Both the position numbers and the translations under genes were made by a program. The notes beneath the pieces are model-generated. The model saw nothing but the letters and a program-made list of their open reading frames with translations, was not told the DNA's origin and did no database searches. Shown here in pieces: positions 1-8,604 of a DNA stretch of 64,000 bases. Source of the DNA: Knoellia aerolata DSM 18566 (GTDB lineage: Bacteria > Actinomycetota > Actinomycetes > Actinomycetales > Dermatophilaceae); assembly GCF_000768695.1 (NCBI RefSeq), contig NZ_AVPL01000005.1, forward strand, positions 58,073-122,072, given 5' to 3'. The first letter of the stretch is position 1; each line of letters begins with the position of its first letter.

Positions 1-867
1 GAAGAAGTGCTCGTTGGCGCCCGAGAAGCGCACCGCCTCGGCGATGTCGGTCGAGCTGGCGTCGGCGGTGATCATCCCCGGGAGGAGCTCGCGCAGCAGC
101 ATGAGCGAGCCGGCACGGTTGCGGTTGTGCCCCTCGTCTCCCATCTGGAGCATCTGCGCGAGGATCGACTTGATGTCGAACGGTCCGGTGGCCCGCACCG
201 ACTGCTGCAGGATCGGGCCGAGGACGTCGGTCATCCAGTGCAGCCGGTCGACGACCTCGGGACCGTACGCGCCGTAGCGCAGCACCTTGCCGAGCCCCTC
301 GTTGAGCGAGCACCACGACCACGCGTCGTGGACCTCGTCGCGCAGCCCGTACATCCACATCGACGGCGAGACGACGCCCGCCATCGGGCCCACCGCGTTG
401 CGGTGGTGGCACGGCTCGAACGTGAACTTCCCTGCGGCGAGGGCCTTCTCGGCCTCCTCCGCGGTGTCGGCGAGACCCTCGAAGAGCACCGCTCCGATGA
501 ACGCCCCGCGCAGCGGCCCGGAGGCGCGCTCCCAGTCGATGGGCGGCCCCGCGTGCAGGAACGTCCCCCGCTCGAGGCCGAGCGCGTCCTTGGCCTGCTT
601 GACGTCGCACAGCTCGGCGGTCGAGGCCGTCAGGCGGGCGTATGCCGTCGCGTTCGCCTCCGCGCGCCGCGTGTCGGCCATGACCGTGCCGAGGTTCGCC
701 TCGGTGCCCTCCATGGGCGGCTGCCAGTCGGCCTCGGTGACCGCGACGGCCTGACCGCGCAGTGCCTCCGCGAAGAGGGGCACCCCGGCGGTGGCCACGG
801 CGGGGGACTCGACGGCGAGGAGCCCGCGCAGGGGCCCGCCCGTGGTCGGTGCGGTGGGCTGGGTCAT
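1..867 (-). CDS. DUF1116 family protein (YlbE/AllG-like), 3' end beyond the window
   Basis: Partial gene: 289 codons are present and the C-terminus lies off the left edge. The reading frame starts at ATG 867, overlapping the fdrA stop by four bases (ATGA), so translation is probably coupled. The sequence is of the DUF1116 family, represented by E. coli YlbE (AllG), a subunit of the oxamate carbamoyltransferase made with FdrA and YlbF. No signal peptide or membrane segment is seen, so it is a cytosolic subunit. It is the third gene of a DUF2877-fdrA-DUF1116 operon that matches the gene set of the E. coli complex. The family call rests on overall sequence and gene order; the substrate here could be another ureido acid (see findings). 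Confidence 0.85.
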   Translation of the reverse strand, partial: MTQPTAPTTGGPLRGLLAVESPAVATAGVPLFAEALRGQAVAVTEADWQPPMEGTEANLGTVMADTRRAEANATAYARLTASTAELCDVKQAKDALGLERGTFLHAGPPIDWERASGPLRGAFIGAVLFEGLADTAEEAEKALAAGKFTFEPCHHRNAVGPMAGVVSPSMWMYGLRDEVHDAWSWCSLNEGLGKVLRYGAYGPEVVDRLHWMTDVLGPILQQSVRATGPFDIKSILAQMLQMGDEGHNRNRAGSLMLLRELLPGMITADASSTDIAEAVRFSGANEHFF

Positions 868-2360
868 CGCGTGCCTCCGAGGAAGGTGAGGGCGTGCCGG
901 GTGGCATCACGGTTGGAAAGGAAGACCGAGGCGCCGGCGGCGGCGAGCGCCTCGCAGGTCGCGGTGAGCCCCTGGGGGTCGCCCTCGGTGCCGGTGACCG
1001 AGACGACGACGGGCAGGACCCGGCCACCGTCACGCGCGGCGGTCCGGGCCGCGGTGATGGCGTCGGCGAGCTCGCCGGCGGGGTCGGCGTGCGCGCCGTA
1101 CCCCAGGACGAGGTCGAGGAGCAGGACCCCGCACGTCGGGTCGGCCGCCTCGGCGGCGATCCGCTCCATCCGCAGGCTGGGGTCGATCATCGGGTGCGCG
1201 CGGCCCTGGGTGAGGCCGTCGTCGCCGAAGTCGATGACGAGGTGCCCGTCGTCGCGCAGGTCCGACCCGAGCGCGAGGTCGTCGCGCAGCGGGATGTTGG
1301 AGCGGATGTCGCCCAGGCTCTCGGCGGCGATGAGCATCGCGTCGTCGGCGAGCGTCCCGCCGCAGAAGAGACCGCGCAGCGCACCGGCCACGGAGCCGGG
1401 CTCCGGGTCCTCGCTCGCCACCCACGCGGGCCACTGCGGCACGTCGCGGCCCTCGGCCCGCAGCACGGCCTCGAGCGCGGAGGTGAGGTCGGGCCGGCCG
1501 GCACCGAGCGTGGCCCAGCGGACGGGCACACCCAGCCCACCGGCATACTCCTCGAGGTCGGCGAGGACCGCCTCGTCCGGCGGCTTCGACACGACGACGA
1601 TCGACGTCGTCGCGGGGTCCGCGGCCAGGGCGGCGAGCGCCTGCCGGGTCGAGCGCCCACCGACGGCGGTCTTGAGGTCGCGGCCGCCGACGCCCAGGCA
1701 GTGGGAGATCCCGACCCCGGCGGCGTCGAGCAGGCACATGAGCTGCTGGGCCCCGGTGCCGGACGCGGCGACCATCCCGATCGGGCCGGCCTCGACGACG
1801 TTGGCGAAGCCGAGCGCGACTCCCCCGATGACGGCGGTGCCGCAGTCCGGGCCCATGACGAGCACGTCGGCGTCCGCGGCGGCGTCCTTGAGGAGGATCT
1901 CGTCCTCGACGGAGACGTTGTCCGAGAAGAGCATCACCGAGGCGCCGGCCGCGATGGCGTCGAGCGCCTCGGCCGTGGCGAACCGCCCGGGAACGGAGAT
2001 GAGGGCGAGGTCGGCACCCCCGGCGCGCAGGGCGCCACCGACGGTGCGCGGCGTGGGCGGGTCACCGAACCCGCCGCTGGAGGGCACGGACTTCGCGGCG
2101 AGGGCGGCCTCGGCGACGGCCATCCCGGCCGCGACCCCCGCGTCGTCGGCGCCGCGGACCGCGAGGACGAGGTCGTTGGGGCCCGCACCGTCGGGGATGT
2201 CGAACCCCATCCCGGTGAGCACCTCGACGTTGAGCTCGGTCGCCATGGCCACCTGGGCGGCCTCCACCCCCTCCGCGTCGGCGACGGTGCGTGAGACCTG
2301 GAGCAGGGTGACGGAGTCGTGGTACGCGCCTCGGCGCACGTCGACGTGGGTGATGCTCAC
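864..2360 (-). CDS. fdrA: FdrA-family protein (AllF-like carbamoyltransferase subunit)
   Basis: A 498-residue protein with the layout of FdrA, which is related to succinyl-CoA synthetase alpha chains. A glycine-rich loop SGTGAQQ lies near residue 200, followed by a GVGGRDL segment. The GTG start at 2360 overlaps the stop of the upstream DUF2877 gene (GTGA) and has an AAGGA-type ribosome site about ten bases upstream. In E. coli FdrA acts with YlbE and YlbF to move the carbamoyl group of oxalurate to phosphate, giving carbamoyl phosphate. All three subunits are encoded together here. The matching carbamate kinase is not adjacent but is found at 37580-38521 beside barbiturase. Family assignment is firm; substrate is unproven. 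Confidence 0.88.
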   Translation of the reverse strand: MSITHVDVRRGAYHDSVTLLQVSRTVADAEGVEAAQVAMATELNVEVLTGMGFDIPDGAGPNDLVLAVRGADDAGVAAGMAVAEAALAAKSVPSSGGFGDPPTPRTVGGALRAGGADLALISVPGRFATAEALDAIAAGASVMLFSDNVSVEDEILLKDAAADADVLVMGPDCGTAVIGGVALGFANVVEAGPIGMVAASGTGAQQLMCLLDAAGVGISHCLGVGGRDLKTAVGGRSTRQALAALAADPATTSIVVVSKPPDEAVLADLEEYAGGLGVPVRWATLGAGRPDLTSALEAVLRAEGRDVPQWPAWVASEDPEPGSVAGALRGLFCGGTLADDAMLIAAESLGDIRSNIPLRDDLALGSDLRDDGHLVIDFGDDGLTQGRAHPMIDPSLRMERIAAEAADPTCGVLLLDLVLGYGAHADPAGELADAITAARTAARDGGRVLPVVVSVTGTEGDPQGLTATCEALAAAGASVFLSNRDATRHALTFLGGTR

Positions 2361-3085
2361 GACAGGATTCCTTCCGGCTGGGGGCTGGTGGCGGCGTGGA
2401 GGACGAGGTCGATTCCCTCGACCAGTCCGGCGCCGGAGGTGTGACCGATGGCGAGGACCTGCTCGCGGGTGCGTTCGACGTCCGGGGACCCGGCCACCGC
2501 GGCGGCGACGTGGTCGACGACGCAGGACACGGCATACCCCTCGCTGGCAGCGACGAGCAGGGACGCGGACAGGCTCGTCGTGCGCTCGAGCGGGAGGGTC
2601 TCCGGACCGGCGATGCCGACCGCGCGCGCCGCGAGGAGCGCGCCGCAGAGGACGTCGTCGGCGCGCGGGGTGAGTCCCTCTCCGCGCCCGACGTCCGCGA
2701 GGAGACCTCGCCAGTCGACGGTCGCTGCGCTGGGTGCCGCCGTCCCGACCCGCCGTGGCCGCCACGAGCGAACGACGCGTATGCCGTGTCCGCGCAGCGC
2801 GACCACGTCACCTCCGAGCATGACGACGTCGCCCGCCACGACCCCCCACGGGTGCGGCGAAGGCGTGGCGAGGAGGATCGAGGTCGGAAGGACGAGCGCG
2901 TCACTGGTGACGACGGCGACGACGTCGGCGTGCCCGGCATCCCCGTCGGCGAGCGCGAGGTAGAGCGCCGAGGGGAACGCCGCGAGCACCACGGCGGGCC
3001 TCAGCCGGCCCGCGACGAGACCCCGGACGAGCGGCGACACCGCGCCGGGGATTGTGGGAAGCACCCCTGAAACGGTAGTCAGCAT
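2357..3085 (-). CDS. DUF2877 family protein (YlbF/AllH-like)
   Basis: A 242-residue protein, somewhat shorter than E. coli YlbF. It carries the DUF2877 hallmark GLTPRADDVL near residue 135 (family pattern GLTPxGDDxL). It is the first gene of the leftward operon and ends in a GTGA overlap with fdrA. I chose ATG 3085 (MLTTVSGVL) because a longer frame runs antisense through pucR and is not credible. The start lies only 15 bases from the divergent pucR start and inside a perfect palindrome (3075-3091), so expression is probably controlled by PucR at that site. It should be the third subunit of a FdrA-type carbamoyltransferase. Confidence 0.82.
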   Translation of the reverse strand: MLTTVSGVLPTIPGAVSPLVRGLVAGRLRPAVVLAAFPSALYLALADGDAGHADVVAVVTSDALVLPTSILLATPSPHPWGVVAGDVVMLGGDVVALRGHGIRVVRSWRPRRVGTAAPSAATVDWRGLLADVGRGEGLTPRADDVLCGALLAARAVGIAGPETLPLERTTSLSASLLVAASEGYAVSCVVDHVAAAVAGSPDVERTREQVLAIGHTSGAGLVEGIDLVLHAATSPQPEGILS

Positions 3086-3091
3086 GACTAC
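3075..3091. promoter_or_regulatory. Palindromic operator between DUF2877 gene and pucR
   Basis: Perfect inverted repeat GTAGTCA-GCA-TGACTAC. It covers the start codon of the leftward DUF2877 gene and overlaps a TACAGT box (3089-3094) that stands six bases before the pucR ATG. Binding here could repress both directions at once. The palindrome is directly visible; that PucR is its ligand is inferred from position. Confidence 0.6.
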
Positions 3092-3100
3092 AGTGGCCGG

Positions 3101-4471
3101 ATGGTAAATGTTGCCAACGATCTGCCTGCTGAGGGCCAGCACTTGCCATCCCCGGGGTCGGGCGGTGACGACAGCGCGGCGACGGTCGCGTCGCTCCGGC
3201 GGGTCGTGGAGCACCAGGCCGAGCTGCTCCGGCGCGAGGACGAGGTCAACCGCATCCTCGTCCAGACCGTGCTCGCGGGTGGCTCGCTCGACGACCTCTG
3301 CGAGGCCCTCGTCACGCTCTTCCCCGGGGTGGCCCTCGTGACGACCACCGACGGCCGGACCGTCGCGAAGGCGGGCTCGGAGGAGTCGCTCGCCCACGTC
3401 ATGGGGCTCGAGTGCTTCGACCGGACCGGGCGGCTCATCGTCGAGGACGAGCCCGTGGGGGTGCGGGCCGCCGGCGTGACGAAGTCCGAGCGGGCGATGG
3501 TGCGGATCGTCGCCGGCACCTCGGACCACGGGCTGCTCGCGATCTTCACCCCGGGCCGGGCCCTCACGACGACCGACGTGCACGGGCTCGAGCGCGCGGC
3601 CGCGGTGGCGGCCCTCGCGATCACCAAGGACCAGGCCGTGTCGGCGGTCGAGGGCAAGTACCGCGCCGAGTTCCTCCGCGACACGCTCGTCGGCCGGGTG
3701 GGTTCGCCGACCGAGGCGGTCGCGCACGCCGCGTCGCTCGGCTGGGACCTCGACCGCCGCATGGTCGTCGTCGTCGCCGAGACCGACGAGGACGACGCGC
3801 ACACGGCGCGCACCAGCGACGAGGTGCGCTCCCTGCAGGACCGGTTCGTGCGCGCGTGGGTGCAGGCGGTGCGCACCCGCGAGCCGAAGGCACCCGTGGC
3901 GGGCTTCAGCCAGGAGGTCGTCGCCCTCATGCCCGCGCCGTGCGGCGGCGACGGTGAGCACGACGCCGTCATGCGGTCGGTCGGCGAGATGGTCAAGATC
4001 GTGCGCGGCGACGGTGGCGGAGGCCGGCGCTCGTTCTCGACCGGCGTGTCACGGCCCGTGGACTCGGTGGCCGACATCCCGCGGGCCTACTCCGAGGCGC
4101 TGCGCGCTGTGGCGGTCGGCCGGCAGATGCAGGGCGAGTCCGCGGTCATGCACTTCGACGGGCTGGGGATCTACCGGCTGCTGTCGCTCATCCCCGACAC
4201 CGCGGACCTGCGCGCGTTCGTCGACGAGGCGCTCGGCGCACTGGCCACCGACGACCAGGCCTCGTACGCCGACCTGCGCCAGACCCTGCAGGTGCTGCTC
4301 GACACCAACCTCAACGTCGCCGAGACGGCGCGCCTGCTCTTCTTCCACTACAACACGCTGCGCTACCGGATCGCCAAGCTCGAGCAGATGCTCGGGCCGT
4401 TCACGACCGACCCGCAGCTGCGGCTGACGCTGGCGCTGGCCCTGCGGATCCGCCAGATGCGCGGCGTCTGA
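3101..4471 (+). CDS. PucR-family transcriptional regulator
   Basis: A 456-residue regulator divergent from the DUF2877-fdrA-DUF1116 operon. The C-terminus (about residues 400-450) is a PucR-type helix-turn-helix (NLNVAETARLLFFHYNTLRY), preceded by a GGDEF-like/CdaR-type middle region and an N-terminal sensor region. PucR proteins control purine and related nitrogen catabolism in actinobacteria and bacilli. The start at 3101 is six bases after TACAGT, so the mRNA is probably leaderless. Most likely it senses an intermediate of the local ureide or pyrimidine pathway and acts at the palindrome 3075-3091. It ends into a pair of hairpins facing the DUF1479 gene. Confidence 0.88.
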   Translation: MVNVANDLPAEGQHLPSPGSGGDDSAATVASLRRVVEHQAELLRREDEVNRILVQTVLAGGSLDDLCEALVTLFPGVALVTTTDGRTVAKAGSEESLAHVMGLECFDRTGRLIVEDEPVGVRAAGVTKSERAMVRIVAGTSDHGLLAIFTPGRALTTTDVHGLERAAAVAALAITKDQAVSAVEGKYRAEFLRDTLVGRVGSPTEAVAHAASLGWDLDRRMVVVVAETDEDDAHTARTSDEVRSLQDRFVRAWVQAVRTREPKAPVAGFSQEVVALMPAPCGGDGEHDAVMRSVGEMVKIVRGDGGGGRRSFSTGVSRPVDSVADIPRAYSEALRAVAVGRQMQGESAVMHFDGLGIYRLLSLIPDTADLRAFVDEALGALATDDQASYADLRQTLQVLLDTNLNVAETARLLFFHYNTLRYRIAKLEQMLGPFTTDPQLRLTLALALRIRQMRGV

Positions 4472-4518
4472 CCTCGTCCCCAACTCGCCAATTCCCCCGT
4501 TCGGCACGCGCTTCCGCT

Positions 4519-4625
4519 GCGTCCGCAACCTTGGTCGGTTTCTCGACCAGAGTTGCGGACGCAAGCGGCGGCGCCAGCGTTGCGTCCGCACCTGTGGTCG
4601 GTTTCTCGACCAGGGTTGCGGACGC
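4519..4625. terminator. Tandem pair of long hairpins between convergent genes
   Basis: Two similar inverted repeats stand in tandem, 4519-4562 and 4582-4625. Each has arms of 19 bases beginning GCGTCCGCA and the same six-base loop GTTTCT flanked by GGTCG/CGACC. The first has two mismatches in the stem, the second about three. They lie between the convergent pucR and DUF1479 genes and probably end transcription both ways, although no T-tract follows. Confidence 0.6.
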
Positions 4626-4637
4626 AAGCGGGGGACG

Positions 4638-5930
4638 TCAGTCGGTGAGGCCGAGGCCGAGGGCGCGGCGGCCGATCTCGTTGAGCTGCTCGGGCTGGAA
4701 GCGGCCCTCCCAGTCGCGCTCGTAGTGCTCCTCGGGGAAGTCGCTCGGGCTTGAACCGGTGAGGAACGCCTCCCGGACGCTCGCGGCATACGCCTCGTTG
4801 CGGGGGCACCACGGCGCGGCCGGGATGTACATGACGTTGCCCCAGCCCACCTGGTCCTCGACCTGGGCGACGGAGTGGATGAGGTCGCAGTGCCACCAGA
4901 CGGTGTCGCCGGCCCGGACGTCGGGGATCCCGGAGACGGCCTCCATGAGCAGCGGGTGCCACTTCCACGTGATGGGGAAGGTCTGGTTGTGGGCGACGCC
5001 GCAGAGCTCGTCGTCGGGGACGTCGTCGAGCAACGGACGCAGCATGAGGTAGGCCATCGCCTCCGGGATCGGCACCGTGTGGAGGACGCCCTGGTCGTGG
5101 CCCATGTCGGACAGCGCCGTCCAGCCCTGGAAGGTGCGGAACGCCGAGCACATCGTCGACGCGGGGTAGTTGACCGCCTCGGTCCGGTGCGCCGCGTTCC
5201 ACGGGTCGTAGCTCTCGACGTCCCCGGAGAAGAGGTGACGGAAGACCTGCTGGTAGCCCTCGGTCATGAAGAGGTCGATGCTGCCGGTGTCGACGTGGGT
5301 GCCGAGCCCGGCCGAGTCCGTGCCCGGCGGGCGGCGACGGATGCGGTCGGGGTAGAGCGAGTCCCGGTCCGGGTCGAACCACTGGCGGCCCTCGGACTCG
5401 TGGGTCCACCGGCTGTTGAGGAAGCCCTGCACCGCTGCCATCCGCGGGCTCTGCCGCGCCTCCATCTGCGGCTGCGACCAGTAGATCGGGTAGATCTCGG
5501 GCGTGCTCTCGACGCTCGCGAAGAAGTCGTCGGCCGGGCCGGTGTAGGTCTCGAAGAACTTGTTGCGCTCGACGTACTCGACGATGTCGCGGTCCCACTG
5601 GAGGGCCTGCTCGTGCGGGAAGGTGCCGCGGACCACGGCGCAGCCCCGCTCCTTGACCTTGGCGGCGAGCTCGGCGGGAACGGTGCCCGCCTCGATGTCG
5701 GCGAACTCGATGACCGGCCAGACGCTCTCCCCCGAGGCGCGCTCGGCCTTGATCTTCTCGACCTTGAGGGCGATGGACGCCTCGAGCTCGGCGAAGACCT
5801 CCTCGACGGTGCGGCCGCTCGCGGCGATGCGGGCACGCAGGGCGCGCTTCACCTCGACGATGGCGCCCGTGACGTCCTCGGGCTTGCTCTCCCAGTGCGG
5901 CAGCTGGGGCGTGTCGGTCTGCGTGGTCAT
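4638..5930 (-). CDS. DUF1479 family putative Fe(II)/2-oxoglutarate dioxygenase (YbiU-like)
   Basis: A 430-residue protein close in length to E. coli YbiU. It has a candidate metal-binding HVD near residue 213 (GTHVDTGSIDLF) and a later histidine near residue 353 (HCDLIHSV), matching the HxD...H facial triad of 2-oxoglutarate dioxygenases. The family has no settled physiological substrate. ATG 5930 is chosen over ATG 5957 because it has a purine-rich ribosome site (GAGAGGG) and the family N-terminus. It is divergent from a ROK regulator, with two copies of a 12-base repeat between them, so it is probably regulated by that protein. Confidence 0.8.
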   Translation of the reverse strand: MTTQTDTPQLPHWESKPEDVTGAIVEVKRALRARIAASGRTVEEVFAELEASIALKVEKIKAERASGESVWPVIEFADIEAGTVPAELAAKVKERGCAVVRGTFPHEQALQWDRDIVEYVERNKFFETYTGPADDFFASVESTPEIYPIYWSQPQMEARQSPRMAAVQGFLNSRWTHESEGRQWFDPDRDSLYPDRIRRRPPGTDSAGLGTHVDTGSIDLFMTEGYQQVFRHLFSGDVESYDPWNAAHRTEAVNYPASTMCSAFRTFQGWTALSDMGHDQGVLHTVPIPEAMAYLMLRPLLDDVPDDELCGVAHNQTFPITWKWHPLLMEAVSGIPDVRAGDTVWWHCDLIHSVAQVEDQVGWGNVMYIPAAPWCPRNEAYAASVREAFLTGSSPSDFPEEHYERDWEGRFQPEQLNEIGRRALGLGLTD

Positions 5931-5962
5931 CGGTGACCCTCTCTCGGCGGCGATCATTCGTT

Positions 5963-6023
5963 AGGAGTCCTGACTGAAGGCAACGGTAGCGCAGCGCTCT
6001 GCTACTTTGCAAGGAGTCCTGAC
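5963..6023. promoter_or_regulatory. Two direct repeats AGGAGTCCTGAC, candidate ROK operators
   Basis: The 12-mer AGGAGTCCTGAC occurs at 5963-5974 and 6012-6023, 49 bases apart, each with a short AGGA-G-TCCT dyad and followed by a similar GAAGG/GAAAGG. On the minus strand a TTGCAA (6012-6007) and TACCGT (5988-5983) separated by 18 bases form a plausible promoter for the DUF1479 gene, so the repeats bracket it. Assignment to the ROK protein is inferred. Confidence 0.5.
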
Positions 6024-6036
6024 GAAAGGTTTCGAC

Positions 6037-7194
6037 GTGCCCACCGACCTGCCCACGCTCGACCTGCTGCGCTCCATGAGCGACCGCCACGTCCTCGCCG
6101 CGGTGGCCACGGCCGGCCGGCTGACCCGTGCCGCGGCGGCCAGCGCCACCGGGCTCTCCAAGCCCACCGTCTCGCACAGCGTCGCGCGCCTCCTCTCCTC
6201 CGGCGTCCTCGTCGAGGGCGAGCGCGCGAGCGGGGGTCGCGGCCGCGCCGGCACCTACCTCACCGTCAACGACACGGCCGGCTGCGCCCTCGCCGTCCAG
6301 GCCGGGCCCCACGGCATCGTCGGCGAGGTCGTCGCCCTCGACGGTCGCACGGTCGCGAGCCGGCGGCGGTCGATCCCGGTGCCCGTCACCCCGGGCGCGC
6401 TCGGCCGCGCCCTCGTCGGCGTATGCCGTTCGCTCGCATCCGACTCCCCCGGGCCGATCCGGGCCATGACCCTCGCCGTCGCGGACCCCGTGGACCGGTG
6501 CACCGGACGGGTCATCGAGCTGCCCGCCAGCCCCTTCCTCGTCGGGGAGCTCGACCCCGTGGCCCTCCTCGACGGCGTCGTCCCCGTGCGCCCGGTCGTC
6601 GACAACGACGTCAGCTGGGCGTTGCTCGCCGAACGCGAGCACGGTGTCGCGGCCGGAGTCGACGACGTCCTCCACGTCCACCTCGACGAGGGGATGGGTG
6701 CGGCCATGTGGAGCGGTGGCCGGCCGTTGCACGGCGCCCGCGGCCTCGCCGGCGAGATCGCCTACTCCCTCACCGCGGTCCATGGGCGAGGGTCGGCGGC
6801 GACGCGGAGCGGCACGCTCATGGAGCGCGTCGAGGCCCTCGGCTACCTCCGCGATGGTGGCACGGCCGTCGACGTCGAGGCCGTCGTCGAGGACCTCGAC
6901 CGGGGTGTCGGCCAGGCCCGCACCCTCGCCGGGGCCGTCGCCCAGGTCGTGCGGGCTCACTGCTACCTCCTCGACCCGGAGCTGGTCGTGCTCAGCGGAG
7001 GGTGGGGACGGCATACCCAAGTCGTCGAGGCGGTGACCACCGCCATCGCCGACGCGGGCGGGCTCCAGACCACCGTTCGCACGGCCGAGGTGATCGAGAA
7101 CGCACCCCTGGTCGGCGCCCGCACGAGCGCCCTCGACGCACTGCTCGCGACGTGGTCCACCCAGCCCGGTGGAGCGCGCACCCCTTCCCCCTGA
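6037..7194 (+). CDS. ROK-family transcriptional regulator
   Basis: A 385-residue repressor-type ROK protein: an N-terminal winged helix (about residues 25-70, with LTRAAAASATGLSKPTVSH as the helix-turn-helix) and a C-terminal ROK/sugar-kinase fold. The usual ROK cysteine-rich zinc motif is not apparent, and the glucokinase-type catalytic site is not evident, so it is a regulator rather than a kinase. GTG 6037 is preferred over the upstream TTG 6007, as AAAGG sits seven bases before it and the TTG overlaps the promoter. It is divergent from the DUF1479 oxygenase gene and is its probable regulator; the inducer is unknown. Confidence 0.82.
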   Translation: MPTDLPTLDLLRSMSDRHVLAAVATAGRLTRAAAASATGLSKPTVSHSVARLLSSGVLVEGERASGGRGRAGTYLTVNDTAGCALAVQAGPHGIVGEVVALDGRTVASRRRSIPVPVTPGALGRALVGVCRSLASDSPGPIRAMTLAVADPVDRCTGRVIELPASPFLVGELDPVALLDGVVPVRPVVDNDVSWALLAEREHGVAAGVDDVLHVHLDEGMGAAMWSGGRPLHGARGLAGEIAYSLTAVHGRGSAATRSGTLMERVEALGYLRDGGTAVDVEAVVEDLDRGVGQARTLAGAVAQVVRAHCYLLDPELVVLSGGWGRHTQVVEAVTTAIADAGGLQTTVRTAEVIENAPLVGARTSALDALLATWSTQPGGARTPSP

Positions 7195-7306
7195 CGCACT
7201 GCGGGTCCTGACCACCTCGCGCAAATGGGGTGTGGCACGGATGTCCCCGCCCGCAGGTACCGCACCAGAGTGACGCCATGCCGACCGGACCACCGCCGGG
7301 CCGCAC

Positions 7307-8596
7307 GTGAGCGCCACTCTCGCCTGCGTGATCTTCGTCGGCACCTACGCCCTCATCGCGACGGAGCGGGTCCACCGGGTCGCGGCGGCGGTCGGCGGGG
7401 TGGCCGCGATGGCCGCGGTGGGGCTGGTAGGCACCCGCACGGCGTTCTACTCCGAGAGCAGCGGGATCGACTGGAACGTCATCTTCCTGCTGTTCGGGAT
7501 GATGGTCATCGTCTCCGTCCTCAAGCAGACCGGGCTCTTCGACGCCCTCGCGGTGTGGGCCGCGCACGGCTCAGGTGGCCGGCCCTTCCGCCTCATGGCC
7601 CTGCTCATGACTGTCACGGCCGGCGCGTCCGCGCTGCTCGACAACGTCACCACCGTGCTGCTCATGGCGCCGGTCGCCCTCATGGTGTGCCGGCGGCTCG
7701 GCTTGGACCCGGGGCCCTACCTCATCACCCTGGCGTTCGCCTCCAACGTCGGCGGGGCGGCGACCCTCATTGGCGACCCACCCAACATCATCATCGCGAG
7801 CCGGGCCGACCTGTCCTTCAACGACTTCCTCGTCCACATGGCGCCGGTCGTCATCGTGCTGCACGGGGTCCTGCTGGGTCTGGCCTGGGTGCTGTTCAGG
7901 ACGCGGCTGGAGGTCGACGAGGACCTCGCGACCACGGCGGACGACCTGCGTCCGGGGGACGCCATCCGGCACCCCGCGATGCTGCGACGCTCCCTCGTGG
8001 TCCTCGTCCTCGTGATGGTGGGCTTCTCGCTGCACTCGGTGCTGCACGTGCAGCCCTCCCTCGTCGCCCTGCTCGGCGCGTGGGTCATGGTGCTCGTCTC
8101 GGGCGCTTCCCCCGAACAGTTCCTCGAGGAGGTGGAGTGGGCCACGCTCGCGTTCTTCATGGCCCTGTTCGTCCTCGTCGGCGCCCTCGTGGAGGTGGGA
8201 GTCATCGGCGACATCGGCGAGGCGGCGGTCCAGGCCACGGGCGACCGCACCCTCGTGGCGGCCACCGCCCTCCTCTTCGGGTCGGCGGTGCTCGGCGCGC
8301 TGGTGGACAACATTCCCTACACGACGGCGATGTCGCCCGTGGTCCAGGACCTCGTGGCGTCGATGCCGGCCGGCGAGGGCGAGCCGCTCTGGTGGGCGTT
8401 CGCGCTCGGAGCGGACCTCGGTGGGAACACCACGGCGGTCGCCGCCGGCGCCAACGTCGTCATCATCGGGATCGCGGCGCGCAACGGAACGCCGGTGAGC
8501 TTCTGGCAGTTCACCCGGTACGGGATCGTCGTCACCGCGGCGACCCTCGTCGTCGGCTGGGTGTACGTCTGGGTGCGCTACTTCGTGCTCGCCTGA
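7307..8596 (+). CDS. ArsB/NhaD (ion transporter superfamily) permease
   Basis: A 429-residue, highly hydrophobic protein with about 11-12 predicted membrane segments and two related halves. Family signatures are LDNVTTVLLMAPV and GGAATLIGDPPNI in the N-terminal half and LVDNIPYTTAMSPV plus a GGNTTAVAAGANVV segment in the C-terminal half. This fits the ArsB/NhaD/P-protein group, whose members move arsenite, sodium/proton or organic anions. No arsenate reductase or ArsR gene is nearby, so arsenic export is not supported by context. The GTG start at 7307 follows a 112-base gap after the ROK gene. It is convergent with a response regulator, only eight bases apart. Confidence 0.82.
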   Translation: MSATLACVIFVGTYALIATERVHRVAAAVGGVAAMAAVGLVGTRTAFYSESSGIDWNVIFLLFGMMVIVSVLKQTGLFDALAVWAAHGSGGRPFRLMALLMTVTAGASALLDNVTTVLLMAPVALMVCRRLGLDPGPYLITLAFASNVGGAATLIGDPPNIIIASRADLSFNDFLVHMAPVVIVLHGVLLGLAWVLFRTRLEVDEDLATTADDLRPGDAIRHPAMLRRSLVVLVLVMVGFSLHSVLHVQPSLVALLGAWVMVLVSGASPEQFLEEVEWATLAFFMALFVLVGALVEVGVIGDIGEAAVQATGDRTLVAATALLFGSAVLGALVDNIPYTTAMSPVVQDLVASMPAGEGEPLWWAFALGADLGGNTTAVAAGANVVIIGIAARNGTPVSFWQFTRYGIVVTAATLVVGWVYVWVRYFVLA

Positions 8597-8604
8597 GCTC
8601 CGGT

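Noticed and set aside
4363..7344. A 993-codon minus-strand open frame, and similar long frames at 7-2673 (+), 9261-12437 (-), 15116-18052 (-), 22039-24708 (-)
   Set aside because: They run opposite to or out of frame with genes that have clear motifs, are dominated by Arg/Gly/Ala/Pro, and are the usual shadow frames of very GC-rich DNA. Only the 9261-10259 part of one of them is a real gene.
7307..8596. Arsenite export pump
   Set aside because: The fold is ArsB/NhaD-like but there is no arsR, arsC or ArsA gene nearby, so the substrate was left open.
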